Assembly: GCA_012976225.1 (NCBI GenBank)
Contig: JAAVVG010000015.1
Location: forward strand, 310,001-374,000
Source of the DNA: Golubevia sp. BC0850
Lineage: Eukaryota > Basidiomycota > Exobasidiomycetes > Golubeviales > Golubeviaceae
DNA: 64,000 nt
Direction: 5' to 3'
Positions within the stretch are counted from its first letter, which is position 1; every line of letters begins with the position of its first letter. Under the pieces are notes generated by a model. It was not told the origin of the DNA. It was given only the letters and a program-made list of their open reading frames with translations, and made no database searches. This document shows, in pieces, positions 48,921 through 61,600 of this stretch. The translations under genes were made by a program, and so were the position numbers.

Positions 48921-49394
48921 ATTGGGGCTAGTTGAATGTTAAAGTCTAGGTAGAGATAGAGATGGCGATGGCGATGGCGATGGCTTGGGTTGATGCTACC
49001 TACGCGTTGGAGTCTGATCGAGTGAGGTGTGGACCTTCGAGTGCTACGTCTCCTCTTATCGGATACCTACTGAGTTCGCTCCCTCCCTCTTTGTATCCTT
49101 CTCCGTCAATTCAAGCACATCAAGATGAACCCTATTCAAGTCAACTTTCCGATCCGACAAGACAGCAGGCCGAGGAACCTATCTCCAATCCTCCCTTCCC
49201 CTTGCCCTTCCCTTCTCCGTGCCTTTGAGTGTTGGTCTCAAACCCCTGCGTTTGCTCTAACCCATCCTCCCCCCGACATCCCGTGATGTGAGAGAGCTTA
49301 GTAGTTCAGTTTGGGAACACGTTTGAATGTCCGATTTGAATTCTAGTAACATTCAACTCATCCATCAAACATCATCAACCATCCTCAAGCAGCC
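48921..49394. promoter_or_regulatory. Divergent promoter between RPT3 and tetraspanin gene
   Basis: Region of 474 bp between two start codons on opposite strands. I looked for the proteasome control element GGTGGCAAA on either strand and did not see it. A four-copy hexamer repeat lies close to RPT3. Confidence 0.5.
48961..48984. repeat. Hexamer repeat (GATGGC)4
   Basis: Four exact copies of GATGGC stand in tandem 41-64 bp upstream of the RPT3 start codon, in its probable 5' leader. On the coding strand of RPT3 it reads GCCATC repeats. It could be length-variable. Confidence 0.85.
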
Positions 49395-52300
49395 ATGCCA
49401 ACTGAATCCTACTCTTACTCTACTTCTCCACGTACACCTTCTTCTGGTCGAGCTGAATTGAATTCAAGTACTAGATTACCTTCCTCAACAGGCGCTTTAG
49501 GTGATTCATTCCTACGTAAAAGAGTCACTTCTTCAAACTTTCTATCACCAAACAACCACAACCACAATCAACAAGATCAAGATGAAGATTCAATCCAAGG
49601 TGTCACAAAAATCTTACCACCAGTTCCATCTTCAGCTCCTTCAGCTCCAATCTCAACCAACAGGAGAGAATCGGACGTAGCTCAATCTCAAGTTTCTTTG
49701 GATTTAGATGGTATCACCAGAGGGGAGGATCAAAAGGGACTGAGATCCTCAAGTTCGGCAGCTTCACTAGGAATGGGTTTGTTAGGTAGTACCATCAATT
49801 CAGTCAGATCTTTGAGTCAAGGAACTAGATGGTTCAGAGGAGTTGCGGGTCCATCTGAAGGGGAGAGGGAGAGAGAGGGAGAAGGGGATTCAAAGAAGAG
49901 AAACACTTTAGCTTTAGGTGAACCTTTTGATTTGGATGATAAGAAATCAAAGGAAAGGATCAATCATCTATCATTACCTCATTCTAATAGGAATCGGAAC
50001 GTCTCTACAGCTTCAAGATTTCAAGATGCAGAGGACGACGATTCTCAAGCTTCACTTTCTCCCTCTGGAATGGTAGGAATGGGTGGATTTGGATTTGGAA
50101 ATCAAGATTTCAGTGACAATGATTTAGATGGAGCTGAATCTATCAGAGTGATTCAATCTGGAAACATCATTTTGGAGAAAGTTAAAAATCAAGAGAGAGA
50201 GAAAGAGGGGGAGTCGAGGATGAATCATCTCAACAACCCTTTTGAGGATTCTCAGCAGATTAAAAGATCCAATAGCACTTTGGAAAGGAAACTGAATGTG
50301 GATATTGGTGTCAAGAGATCTAATAGTCATGCTTCTAATCTAAGTTCAAATGGTGGAGACGGTTTAATGTCAAACAGGTTCTTGCGACAAAGTTCTGCTA
50401 AGAGAGCTTCTTTTGATGCCAGAGAAGCTTTGAATAGGGATGGAGATGAGACTTCTTTCAATTCGATCCCTGCTTCTAGATCTTCAACTACTCTTGGGAT
50501 ATTGGAAGGTGGAGATGTTAGAAATAAATTAAAGGTGGATGATGCTGAGGTGGGAGAAAGATTTGGGTTGGTTTCTTCAACTTCAAGTGGTGCTCCTAGA
50601 AATAGTGTGGCTGCTAGGAACAACAGTATTGGTAGGAACAGTCATATGGGAAGGAACAACAGCATCAATCAAAACAATTCGATCAATAGAAATTCAAGAT
50701 TCCAACATCAGAATGGAAATGATACTCCAACTTCTCAAGACCTGGGATTCGCAAGGAGAGGTTCAGTAATCTCTTTCGATGAATCTCAAAGTGGGAAATC
50801 TGAAAACAGTCTAAGACCTGGAAGTAATAGTGGAACTGGATTGGAAGATGTTTCTATGAGCATGAAGAATCTGAATCCTTCAACTTCAACTCATCCATAT
50901 CAACAATCTTCAACTCTTTTAAATCCAAATCCAACTTCTACTTCTCTTTCAACTTCAAATCCAAACCTCTCTCAAACCTTGTTACATCCTTCATCTCATT
51001 TTTCAGTCTCCTTAAACGCTTCTCATTCATCTCTACTTTCTTCAAATTCTGCTGCTAGCACTCTTTCTGAACTAGGTGCTTCTTTGAGATGGAGTCAGAA
51101 ATTCCCTGAGGGTAAACATATGATGAGAGCTAAAAGTAGGAAAAGTTTGTTGAATCTCAATGGTGAACTTTCGAATTCATCTGGATTCGATTCAAATCTA
51201 AATGGAAATGGTAGAAGTAAATCGATTTCTTTTTCTGGAAACGTCAATCCTTCAAGTGAGAAAGTTCCGATGGGCTTGAATAGAAGATCTTCTTCCAGAA
51301 TCAAATTGGCTGAAATGAGAAATGGGTTAAGGTTTTTAGCTAAGGATCGATTTGAAGTTTTGGATGATGGTGACGAATTGAATGAAGTTGGAAAAATGGG
51401 TCATCAGGAAGATGATGGCGGTAGAAGGGCTAAATGGAATGTTTTTAAGATCTGCTTATTTATTAGTGTGGTTGTGGTGAGTGATAAAGAAATGGTACTT
51501 TGATTCTGGCAAGAACTAACCCTTTCCCCTTCGCCCCTCCCTTGGCCTCTCTCTCTCTCCGCTTTAGCTTCTCATCATTGGAACAGTCGGTGTCATTGGA
51601 GCCCTACTAACTTGGTCTAGATCTTGGGAAAGAGCTGAAGTCAGTATCGTCGCAGATACTGACATCATGATCTGTGAGTAGACTCTGAACGGGGCTAAAG
51701 GTTCAAAGTATTAACGACTCACTGATTTCGCTTTCTTGATATCACCTTCGCATCAATTCTCTCACTCAGTCTTCACGCTTTCAGTCTCTTTAATTCTTCT
51801 CACATCGGTAGTAGGTTTAGTTGGATCCATGTTAAACTCTCGACCGATTCTAGCATTATATTCATTCTTGTTATGGCCAACTCTAATCAGTATGCTAGTA
51901 GTTGGATACTCATCTTACAAACGAGCCAATTTACGTCTAGATCGAAAGCTTAACATGGCATGGTCACGTTATTTCAATGATTTGGATCGTTTACGTCTTC
52001 AATCGAACCTTCATTGTTGTGGTTTCTACACTCCACTACATCAAGCCACGTTCTCAAGAAATTGCTACCCTCGAACGATTCTTCCTGGTTGTAAAGGGAA
52101 ACTCTACAGATATGAAGGTTTAGCGTTGAGAAGGCTCTACATTACAACTTTCACTACCGTCTTCGTAGTTTTAGGCTGTATCGTTACAAGTCTTCTCGCT
52201 AGTAATCATGTTAATGAGACTTTTGGTAAAGGTTTAACTCCTAGGAAGTATAGATTAGACATGACTCACGTCAGAAGAAACGCTCTTGGGATTATGAGAA

Positions 52301-52983
52301 CCTTAGCTGAGAACTCCGAGATCAGACAGAAACAAGACGAAGAAGATAGGAAGAGGAGAGAAGAATTGGAAAGGTTTCAAAAGATGGAAAGAGAAAGAAC
52401 GGAAAGAGAAAAAGAACAATTTCGAATCGAAGAAAATGGTAGAAAAAGACAGTTTGAAAATCATCAAGATGATGAAGAAGACTTGAATGAGATTAGTAAA
52501 TCCTCCTTTCAAGAAATTGAACTTGGTGAAATCAATCCGGATAATCATAATCCTTCACATCAAGTTAACAACAAGAGGTTTTCAGCTGCTGTTCCAACGA
52601 CTTCAAATCCTAGATCTTCCCTTTATCTGAGACCAGCTCAAGCGGTCAATATTTTAGCAAAACACTTAGATCCTAGACAATATTCTTTATTCTCTCCTTT
52701 TACAGGTGGAAGTTCTCCTAAACCTTACATTCCACCAAAGTCTCCTAATAGGATGGATAGGAAAGATTGGAACGTCGAGAGAAAAAAGAAGGCAACCGTA
52801 GAAGATGCTGACGAGGATGATGAAGATGATCGGTTTGGGACTATAAGGATCATCGACACTTCTAAGGGAAATAGGCCTAGAGAGGAGAATAGAGATCAGA
52901 ATGGGACTCTCACTGGATTGGGTTTGTCGATGAAGATGAACCAGAATGATGCTTGGAAAGTCAATGGGATGAGACAGGATTGA
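49395..52983 (+). CDS. Tetraspanin-like membrane protein with long N-terminal tail
   Basis: Three exons (49395-51476, 51568-51673, 51770-52983) join in phase to give 1133 residues. About 680 Ser/Asn-rich residues precede the first membrane helix (FKICLFISVVVV continuing LLIIGTVGVIGALL). Two more helices follow (TLSVSLILLTSVVGLVGSM and LYSFLLWPTLISMLVVGY). The large extracellular loop has the tetraspanin CCG signature (SNLHCCGFYTP) and further cysteines in RNCYPRTILPGCKGK. The fourth helix is ITTFTTVFVVLGCIVTSLL. The charged C-terminal tail of about 260 residues includes an Arg/Glu-rich helix. Basidiomycete tetraspanins of the Tsp2/Tsp3 type have this CCG loop; the role of fungal tetraspanins is mainly in host penetration and polarity. 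The giant N-terminal tail is unusual. Confidence 0.82.
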
Positions 52984-53452
52984 GATTGTGGATTACTCTC
53001 TTGTTCTTTTTAAGGTGGAATCGAGATTGCTTAGGTTCTTCACCAAATAACACTCCTTTTCGTTAAATTTTAGATGAAGATGCTCGGTTTTTGTTTTGGT
53101 CTCTCCGTGGTTTCGTCGAATGCGCCCCCACCTTGTTTCCAACTGCTATTCCCCCTTTCTTTCTCTTCTCTCAACTGTACACAAAATACATATGATCGGC
53201 GCAATCGAATTGGAAACTTTTCTGTAGACTTTGAAAGGATTGGAGAGGCAGTGAAAAGGGGTATCAGTTACCACCATTTCGAATTTCAAATAGGCGATTT
53301 CTAATCTTGCGAATAGCTTCTTGCATCTTACCTCCTACCCCACACCTCCTATCCAAATTCGTCCACCAACTGTTTGAAGATCTCAAGGTAAAAGTAAAAG
53401 TTCTCCTTGCACTCCTCAGCGTCTTTTCTTCCACAACTTGAGCTTCTGTTGT
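52984..53452. other. Intergenic upstream of PAP2 phosphatase gene
   Basis: About 470 bp holding the 3' flank of the tetraspanin gene and the promoter of the PAP2 gene. It contains pyrimidine tracts and no gene that I can support. Confidence 0.45.
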
Positions 53453-55420
53453 ATGAGCAGCGATCTCAAGAATCAACGTCAACCTTCCACTTCCTCTTCC
53501 TGCAATTTGTCAAAATCTCAATCCAACAGAGCAAGACAAGAGAGACATCAAATTTCAAATTCTTATTCTGATACTCTCAACTTAGAAATCGACGACTATC
53601 GAGAACATTTCACTCAGCCTCAATACCTGACTCAAGAAACTCCAATCCCTCTGAGATTCGAATCAGACAGAGTTCATCAGGACGATCATTCAATCGAATT
53701 AGAACGTTATCCTTCTTTAACTGAAATACAACAACAGAATCAAGCTTCGGATTTCAATCAATTCACCTATCCGGAATCTGAAAATCCTTCCACCCAATCT
53801 TTCTTTCCAATGTCGAATCATCTTCCAACCAATGCTGGCTCAACTAATTCCAATGGCAACACTGCATCAAATGGATCGAATGGTCAGGGCCATTCTCTGT
53901 ATGGTCAATTGAGATGGAGCAGGCAGAAAGCACCAATGAGTTGGGACAGGAGAAAGAAGTGAGTCGCAAGCTCCAATGGTAGACGGCTCTCCTCTGGGTG
54001 CACGCATAGCAAAGAAGGATTGATGGAATTGCAGTTCGATAGATTATTCACCTGGTCTTTGGAAGGTATATCCGAGGAGAAGATTGTTGCTGACCACCAC
54101 CTCGTCATTTCCAGGCTCCTACTAAGCTACGCCCCAGATTGGATCATTACTATTGGTCTCGCTTTGCTATTGGCCTTGATCAACAACGTGTACGGATTCA
54201 GACGTGAATTCTCGTTGACGGATACGAGTATTCAATATACGTGAGAACTTGCATCTCCTTTGTCTCGTCCTTCCGAATCTCTCTGACCCCCCCCTTTCTT
54301 TTCCCCCAGATATGCTGAGACAGAAAGAGTTCCAGTCTGGCTCCTAGTCGTCATCGCCGTCATCGTTCCAATCATCCTGATCGCTGGTGAGTAGAGAGCA
54401 CGAAACCTTCTTGAAACCCAGCTTGGAGCTTTGTTCCCACCTCTTGTTCTTTTCTCACCTTGTTCTTCTTTCCTTCTTTCTCCTTGATCTGTTTTTCAAA
54501 TGTATCCCACAGCCTTCTCCCTTGGAGTAGCTCGTAGCTTCTGGGATCTACACGCTGGTCTACTCGGTCTAGTATTAGCTCACGCTCTTACTGTAACTCT
54601 GACTACTATCATCAAAGTCTCTGTCGGAAGACCTAGACCTGACTTTATTGATCGATGCCAACCTATGACTGGAGCTATGAATGGCTCGCCTTACGGTCTA
54701 GTCACTGAAAGCGTCTGTTCTACGGATCTTAATGATCATAAACTTTCAGACGGGTTCAGGTCTTTCCCCTCAGGACACGCCAGTACAAGTTTCGCAGGCC
54801 TCACATTCTTGTCCCTGTACTTTGCTGGTAAAATTCACTTATTTGGAAGAAGGGGTCATGCTATCACAGCTTGGCTAGTTCTAACGCCTATCACTGGAGC
54901 GATTCTCATTGCTATCTCTCGGTGAGTTCAATCGAAACCTCGTAGGTGAACTCTGTCTTTTTTCAATACTGAACCTAGTTGCTCTCTTTCACCCTCCTAT
55001 CTCTCTTTCAACAGCACCATGGATTATCGTCACGCGTTCAGCGATGTTTTCGCCGGAGGTATCATTGGGTTCCTTCTAGCAATCGGAGTCTATCATCTGT
55101 ACTATCCCAAGGTTAGTCGTTTGCCTGACGAGTGGTTTCCCCACTTCATCTGACTTTCCCATTCCCCTGCTTTCACTTCACAGCTCAATCACCCCGGTTG
55201 TCACAAACCTTTCGCTCCACGAATCCCTAGGGAGATGGAATCGATCTCTCGTCCTGGACACGGGCTTGGTCACGTTCACTCGGACTCGACAGCAAGCAGC
55301 GTACAAGATCTGGAAGCTGCTGCTGCTCCTCATGCCTACACTGCTACCGATCAAGAGTTACAAGATGAGACCGTCGCGAGAGGCGGCGAAGTTTCTTTAG
55401 CTGCTACCCCTCTCACTTAA
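53453..55420 (+). CDS. PAP2-family lipid phosphate phosphatase (Dpp1-like)
   Basis: Six exons (53453-53958, 54115-54240, 54310-54386, 54513-54921, 55015-55111, 55184-55420) join in phase to give 483 residues. The N-terminal 168 residues are polar and Gln/Ser/Asn-rich, longer than in yeast Dpp1. Hydrophobic helices follow (DWIITIGLALLLALINNVYG, then WLLVVIAVIVPIILIA). The three catalytic motifs are present: KVSVGRPRPDF near residue 272, FPSGHAS near 322, and SRTMDYRHAFSDV spanning an intron near 371. Such integral membrane enzymes remove phosphate from diacylglycerol pyrophosphate, phosphatidate and similar lipids in vacuole, ER or Golgi membranes. All catalytic Arg, His and Ser positions of the motifs look intact. 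Confidence 0.93.
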
Positions 55421-55920
55421 ACGTGTTCCCTTTTTAATCTGCTTCTGCTCTGTAAAGTGTAAAAATGTAAATAGCCTACTTATTGATCGACTGAGACTCA
55501 TTTCAAAGAACTTTTCACTAATTTTGACAATGTTTCCACAGGAGGTACAAAAGAACTTTGAACGCCTAGACTTTTGAGGGGCATTGTGCTTTTGCCTTTA
55601 ACTTCAAAGAGTTTCTGATCAAGCAAATTCGATCCTCAAAAGACTGCATACCTCAATTGACTGAGGAAGTTGTTCTTCTTCGCTTGCTTGTCCCACGACA
55701 AGTTCTTTTTTGTTAAACTTCCAGAAGACACAGACTTCACTTCTTTTTTGACTTTAAGCTCGATCGGCCGGACGAGTCAAATTGTGATTTTGAGTAAATT
55801 AAACAGAGCATTCGAATTATCGCTAAACAGAAAAGAGTAGCGTAGAGTAGAAGCGTGTCTGAAGGCACGTATTCGGTTCCTTCTTTTCCTTCCTTCTGAT
55901 AACCAGTCGATAGACAATTT
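55421..55920. other. Intergenic between convergent 3' ends
   Basis: About 500 bp between the stops of the PAP2 and GST-like genes. It holds AT-rich stretches and several T runs that may end transcripts. No gene is visible. Confidence 0.5.
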
Positions 55921-56911
55921 CTAAGCCTTTGATTTTCCTTTCCTTTGGGAAGCTAGAGTTCCTTCGAAAGTCGCTTTGACAGAAGGACGACTTTCCATTC
56001 TACCCAACCAAGATGAAAGGAATTCGAAATGATTTAGCACCTTTCCCTGATGATTTTTAGAATCAGAAGAGACCAGATGGAAGCAAGTCAGTTTCAGCAA
56101 GTTTTTGAAGAAGCAAGGGCCTTACTATGTACAGTATAGTACTCACCACGGGAAGACTCTTCAAATCAGCCAAAGCGGGATACAAGAACAAATCCGCCCA
56201 ACTGATTTCTCCTACGATCCAATCTTTCCCTTCTGAACTTTCTTTACACATGTTCTCTAAGATTTCTAGAACTTTCTCTAACTTCTCTAGATTACCTTCT
56301 AAAGCTACTTGAATGGTAGCTTCATCGGCTCCATTGGATTCCATTGCTAGATTAGGTTTGACTACCGCTTTTTCAACCACTTCGAACAAAGTTGAAGAAG
56401 CTATTGAAACATATTGATCGATCTTAGAACGTAGGATCACGGAAGGTAAAGCATCGGAAGTTGAAGAACTGGTTAGAGGTGGAGTTAGATGAGTTTTTGA
56501 AGTTGAGTGGTTTAGTCCCTCGTCTATGTAACGACGGATTGCGTTTGATTCGAATAAGGTTTGAACGTTTGAGGATGGGTTGAATGGACCTTGAGGTCTC
56601 TGGAAGAGAGATTGGTTGGGTTGGAATGTGGAGGAAAAAGAATGATGAACGAAAGGGAAAAGAGATGCTGGATCTGAAGAAGAATCAAAGAGATAGACGG
56701 AACTCACATGAACTAGAGAAGGTAGCAAGCCGAAAGGATTCAAGCTTTTTGCATCAGGACCATGTGGTTTGGATTCTTTGTGATGAATGAATGGAATTGA
56801 CAATTCGTGGAGACCCAAAGAGATTGAACGAGTGAAGGTTGAGAATGGAATTCCAGTCAGTTCAATCGTTCCAATGTCATCTTTGGCTGGTAGAGCGTTG
56901 GGAGTCGTCAT
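55921..56911 (-). CDS. Glutathione S-transferase-like protein
   Basis: Three exons (56911-56708, 56599-56147, 56046-55921) join in phase to give 260 residues. The thioredoxin-like N-terminal part has IELTGIPFSTFTRSISLGLH and KSLNPFGLLPSLVH, then after the intron a stretch ending QTLFESNAIRRYI, the ESxAI glutathione-site motif. The helical C-terminal domain has DWIVGEISWADLFLYPAL, with the conserved Asp of the N-capping region, and ends FLSSWLGRMESRPSVKATFE. This is a fungal GST layout of normal length. The 108-bp first intron is a multiple of three and free of stops, so retention would insert 36 residues in frame. I cannot say which GST class or substrate. Confidence 0.88.
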
Positions 56912-57150
56912 TATAAATTGGTTTGGAGGAGGAGAAGAAGGAAGGGAAGAAGGAGAATTCCAATTTCCAAGGGCGTCTCGAAGAGCAGGGCGCGTCTCGG
57001 AACGTGGCAACGTGGCGACTGTGACGCTGTGACTGGGTACTGCAAGGTCAGAGTGTGTTGCGCTATGTTGAAAGTAAACATCAGCAGATCTTGGAATTTT
57101 GCTTCTGGAAAATTGTAATCCGATGAAAATATTACAAAAGCCCATCTGGA

Positions 57151-58190
57151 TCAAGCTTGGGCATTTTTCTCTTCAACCTCTCTCATCGCCTTGTCCATCT
57201 TTCTCAGAAGCGCCTTGATCTCTTCATCACTTTCTTGGAAATCCCCAATGATCCTCAGCCTTTCCTTCCAAAAATTCCACTTGTCACCCTGAGCTTTCCC
57301 CTATTTCAGAGCAATACTCCATAGAAGTCCGCCTCCCTCCGTGGACTTTGAGCCTTTACTTTGTCTATAGATTTCAATACCAGCTTTTTCCATCCACATA
57401 GCAGCCGTCCTCAGCCAAGCTTTGAAGTGTTCACTAGAAATTGGGTTCGCTGAAATCTGTTGAGTGTAATAATGACGACGAGAACCACCCAGGCTGAAGT
57501 TCAAAGGATATCACCCCCATCGAACCCATCTTTAGATCTGTTTTGAGGGAGACACACTGTCTGCGTTGATCCCGACTAGGGCAGCTGCAAAAAAGTTAAG
57601 GCGTCTCCAGTCAGTATCTGGGGTATCACCAGGACCAATTTCTGAAGGAAGAAGGAAGGAGCACATAGCGAGAAGAGAAGGGCAAAGAGGTAAGTTTTAA
57701 GAATCAAGAGGCATCATGACTCTCAATTTTGACATGACTTTGACAATACTTGTCTCTTTGAAAACTCACGATGCCATTGATCTTCGAATTCCCCTTCGAT
57801 GAAAGGCAAGTCGCTCCAAATGAAGACTTGATCTCCATTCTTGACTTCCTTAGAGATGGTAGTAAGAGCAACGATCACTTCTCCTAACCTGTCGTGTTGT
57901 TTTCCTTCTTCAATCGGTATCTGTTTGACAGTTTGAGTTATATTCATACCTAGATCGGAACTGAAACCATCTGCAGTGATTGTTATTTCTTCTTCTTCAC
58001 TAATCTGCGTTTTAGTCCCCACATGAGCTCGTAGAAGAGAATCTATTTGGTCTGCTGAAGCTTGTGGTGTTAGATCATTTTCAAAAAGAATAGCATTTTT
58101 GAGTGCTTCGAAAACTTGTTGAGAGACAGGACCATCATCATCTAGCAATTGGAGATGTTGGTTGCCCTTCCCTTCCTGTTTGGCAGTCAT
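57151..58190 (-). pseudogene. DUF3632-like gene, apparently broken
   Basis: The first exon (58190-57770, start MTAKQEGKGNQH) and the next (from 57641, TDWRRLNFFAAALVGI) join in phase. Further on, AWLRTAAMWMEKAGIEIYRQ, GGGLLWSIALK and GDKWNFWKERL fit my memory of the fungal DUF3632 family, whose function is unknown. Two problems are seen. The frame changes between about 57560 and 57500 without a good splice pair. An in-frame TAG at 57303-57301 cuts off the conserved WNFWKERL segment, which continues in the same frame to a TGA at 57151. No plausible intron removes the TAG. Either the gene is a recent pseudogene, a shorter protein is made, or the sequence has errors. Confidence 0.6.
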
Positions 58191-58616
58191 GATGCCTGAT
58201 TTCTTTTGCTCACAAATTTGCTTGCTGTGTAAGAAAGAAATCGATAGTCAACCATTCAAGAAGTTGGTCTCTGTTGGTTGCTTTGAATCTTGTAAGGCTC
58301 CATTGGCTGCTTGTTGAAATCCCTTGATCGCCGAAGCTGGAGCGCCGATGATTTTTCAAACCACCTTGGAAAAAGTATAATAAAGAGTCCTGTGGTTCGA
58401 CAGCCAATCTACATCTTCCTTCCTCTTTCCTCCTTCTCCTTCTTCCGATTGGGTTCATTAGAAAGGGTAATTCAAGATTCATAATTAGAGTTCAAAGGAT
58501 CCAGCGTTAGCTACTCCATATCTCTCTCTCTCTCTCTCTCTTTCAAAGAGAGCCAACCCACCTTCCCTTCCTCTCCTCTCTTTCAATCCACCACTCAACA
58601 CTCTCTCACTCTCATT
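58191..58616 (+). promoter_or_regulatory. Upstream region of EF-3 with CT microsatellite
   Basis: This region between the DUF3632-like gene and the EF-3 start carries an uninterrupted TC repeat at 58521-58541 and further CT tracts up to the ATG. A minus-strand open frame at 58482-58210 (MNLELPFLMNP) has no domain and overlaps the likely promoter, so I do not call it. Confidence 0.45.
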
Positions 58617-61600
58617 ATGACTTCAGCCTCAACTTTACTAGAAGCTCTATACAAAGCACCATCTTCAGTAGAATGTTCCTTAGCAGCTGAACAGCTCTCA
58701 AACTACGTGAATCAAAAAGGTCTACGTTCTCTGCAAGAAGAGAAAATTCTAGATTCATTATTAAAAGCCACTCGAAACAAGAAATCAGGTTATGAACGTG
58801 AAGCAGGTGCAGTAGGTTTAGAATCAATCTTTACAAAAGTCGGTGGAAAGAATTCACCTTCTCCATTAGGAGCTGAACCTTGGTTGTTAGAAACCTTACC
58901 TGCTTTATTAGAACTTTACGCAGACAAGGGAGACGTGGTTAAAGAAGCTGCTATCTCTGCTGTTAATGCTCTATTCGGTTTAGCTCCTCCTGAATCCACT
59001 CCTGTCTTGTTGGAATTGATTTATGGGGTTTTAGGTGATACTTCTGCTAAATGGCAGGGCAAAGTTGGAGCTCTCAAACTTTTGGGTAGATTGAGTGAAG
59101 CTGCTAGTGAACAGGTCGCTGAACAATTGGTGGAATTGATTCCTCACTTAACTTCTGCTATGCATGAGACCAAGTCTGAGGTGAGTTCGAGAGGGAGCGA
59201 GGTCAATGGGATAGACAGGAGGGAGCAAGAGCAGCAGCAGGGCAGCAGGAGCAGGAAGAAAATCTCCCATCACACGTTCTCACCTTCCCTCTCTCTCCCT
59301 CATTTCCTTCGCCTTTGAAAGGTTTCTAAACAAGCCATCAAGACCACCACCAAAGTCTGTGGAGTCATCGATAACAAGGACATCATTCCTTTCATTCCAG
59401 ATCTAGTAGGATGTATGGCCCGTCCAGATTCAGTCCCGGAATGTATCAAGAAGCTATCCTCAACCACTTTCGTTGCAGAGGTAGCTGGACCAGCTTTAGC
59501 AGTCATGGTTCCACTATTGGTACGTGCCTTAAACGAACGTTCTCAAACAGTTCAACGTCAAACTGTAATCGTGGTTGACAATTTATGTAAATTGGTTAGA
59601 GATCCTCACGAAGCTGTTAGATTCTTACCTGCTTTAACTCCTGGAGTTCAGAGAGTCGAAAAAGGGGCTTCTTTCCCTGAAGTTAGAGATCATGCTAAAG
59701 CTGCTTTGATCACTTTGGAAAAAGCTACCGCTTCTGTTTCTGATGCTAAAGCTGAAGAAGATCCAAAGAAGGTTTTCACTCAAGCTAAAGCTGTTGCCAA
59801 AGAAAATGTCATCAAAGCCATTCAACCTTATTTGGAAGAAGAACATCAAAACGTTAAAGACGATAAATGGGCTCTAAAGGGAATTGATTATGTTTCTACT
59901 TTGGTGGTTCGTTTAGCTGATAAGAGAGTTATTCAAGCTTCTGCTTGGGATGACATGTACGTTTTACCTTACCTTCGTAGATTGGATTTAACTCCTGAAA
60001 ACGCTCAATTGGCAACTGATAATTTGAGAAACACGTATACTGAACTGGACAAGGTTAGATTCGGAGGAGATGAAGACGATGATGAAGAAATTGAAGGTGA
60101 ATGTCTTTGTAAAACTGATTTCTCTTTAGCTTATGGTGGTTTACTGCTTTTGAACCACACCAGATTAAGGTTACATCGTGGTCATCGTTATGGTATCGTA
60201 GCAGCGAATGGTTCTGGAAAATCTACGCTTTTAAAAGCTATGAGAGATGGGAAAGTTGAAGGTTATCCTCCTCCTGAACAAGTTAGAACTATCATGGTTG
60301 AACATTCTCTTCAAGGTGAAGATGCTAGTTTACCTATCTTGGACTTCGTTGCGGCTGATAAAAGTTTAACTCATAAAACTAAAGAGGAAGTTAGGAAAGC
60401 TCTTCAGGAAGTTGGATTCGATGATGAAAGACAATCTAATCCAGTTGGTTCTCTTTCTGGTGGTTGGAAAATGAAGTTGGAATTGGCTAGAGCTATGTTG
60501 ATCGGGGCCGATGTTTTGTTACTTGACGAACCTACTAATCATTTGGATGTTGGTTCGGTTGCTTGGCTAGAAAACTACCTAGGTGAGTTTCCAAATTCAA
60601 CTTCTAGATCTCTGATCTTTTTCTTTAACAATTCATTTTTCTCCTTTGTCTCTCCTTCCTCAGTCTCCAACAACCAGATCACTGTCCTTACCGTCTCTCA
60701 CGACTCGGGTTTCCTCGACAACATCTGTACCGACATCATCCACTACGAGCAGAAGAAACTCAAATACTACAAGGGTAACCTTTCTGACTTCGTAGCCACC
60801 AAGCCAGAAGCCAAATCCTACTACTCTCTAGCAGCCACTACAGTCAAGTTCACTTTCCCACCTCCAGGATCTCTAATGGGAGTTAGATCGAACACTCGTA
60901 CCATCCTCAAATTGACTGATTGTACAGTCACTTATCCAGGAATGAAGAAACCTTCACTTCAAAACGCTTCAGTAGCTGTTTCTCTTTCCTCTCGTGTAGG
61001 AGTTTTAGGTCCAAATGGAGCTGGAAAGTCTACTCTCATCAAGACCATGACTGGAGAAATCGAACCTCAAGAAGGAAAAGTTGAAAGACATCCTAATCTC
61101 AGAGTCGCCATGATGGCTCAACATGCTTTCCATCATTTAGAACAACATTTAGAGAAATCTGCCACTGCTTACATTACTTGGAGATATCAAGATGGTCATG
61201 ATCGTGAGGTTACTGAGAAAGCTACTAGGAAACTTACTCCTGAAGAACAGAAACAGTTGGAAGTTCCCATCGTTTCTTCGACTGGTGAGAAGAGACACGT
61301 CGAATACATTGTTGGAAGACAGAAGCTAAAGAAGAGGTGAGTTCCGATTTCTGTTTCTGTTTCTCGAATTTTTGTGAGCTGGTCAAAGTCCGAGTTGTCA
61401 CTGACTCCTTTGGTTTCTCACGTCTCCTTTTCCTCTCCCCTCAGTTTCCAATACGAGATCAAGTTCAAAGGAATGACTCACAAGAACAACGCCTGGATTC
61501 CAAGAGAAAGACTTCTAGAACTCGGTTTCACAAAAATGCTTCAATCTTTCGATGATTTCGAAGCTTCTCGTGAAGGAGCTGGATCTCGTGAACTCTCTCA

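Noticed and set aside
48921-49394. Proteasome-associated control element upstream of RPT3
   Set aside because: Neither GGTGGCAAA nor its complement is present in the divergent promoter.
58210-58482. Minus-strand open frame MNLELPFLMNP as a gene
   Set aside because: It contains Arg/Lys runs from CT-rich DNA, has no recognisable domain and lies in the EF-3 upstream region.
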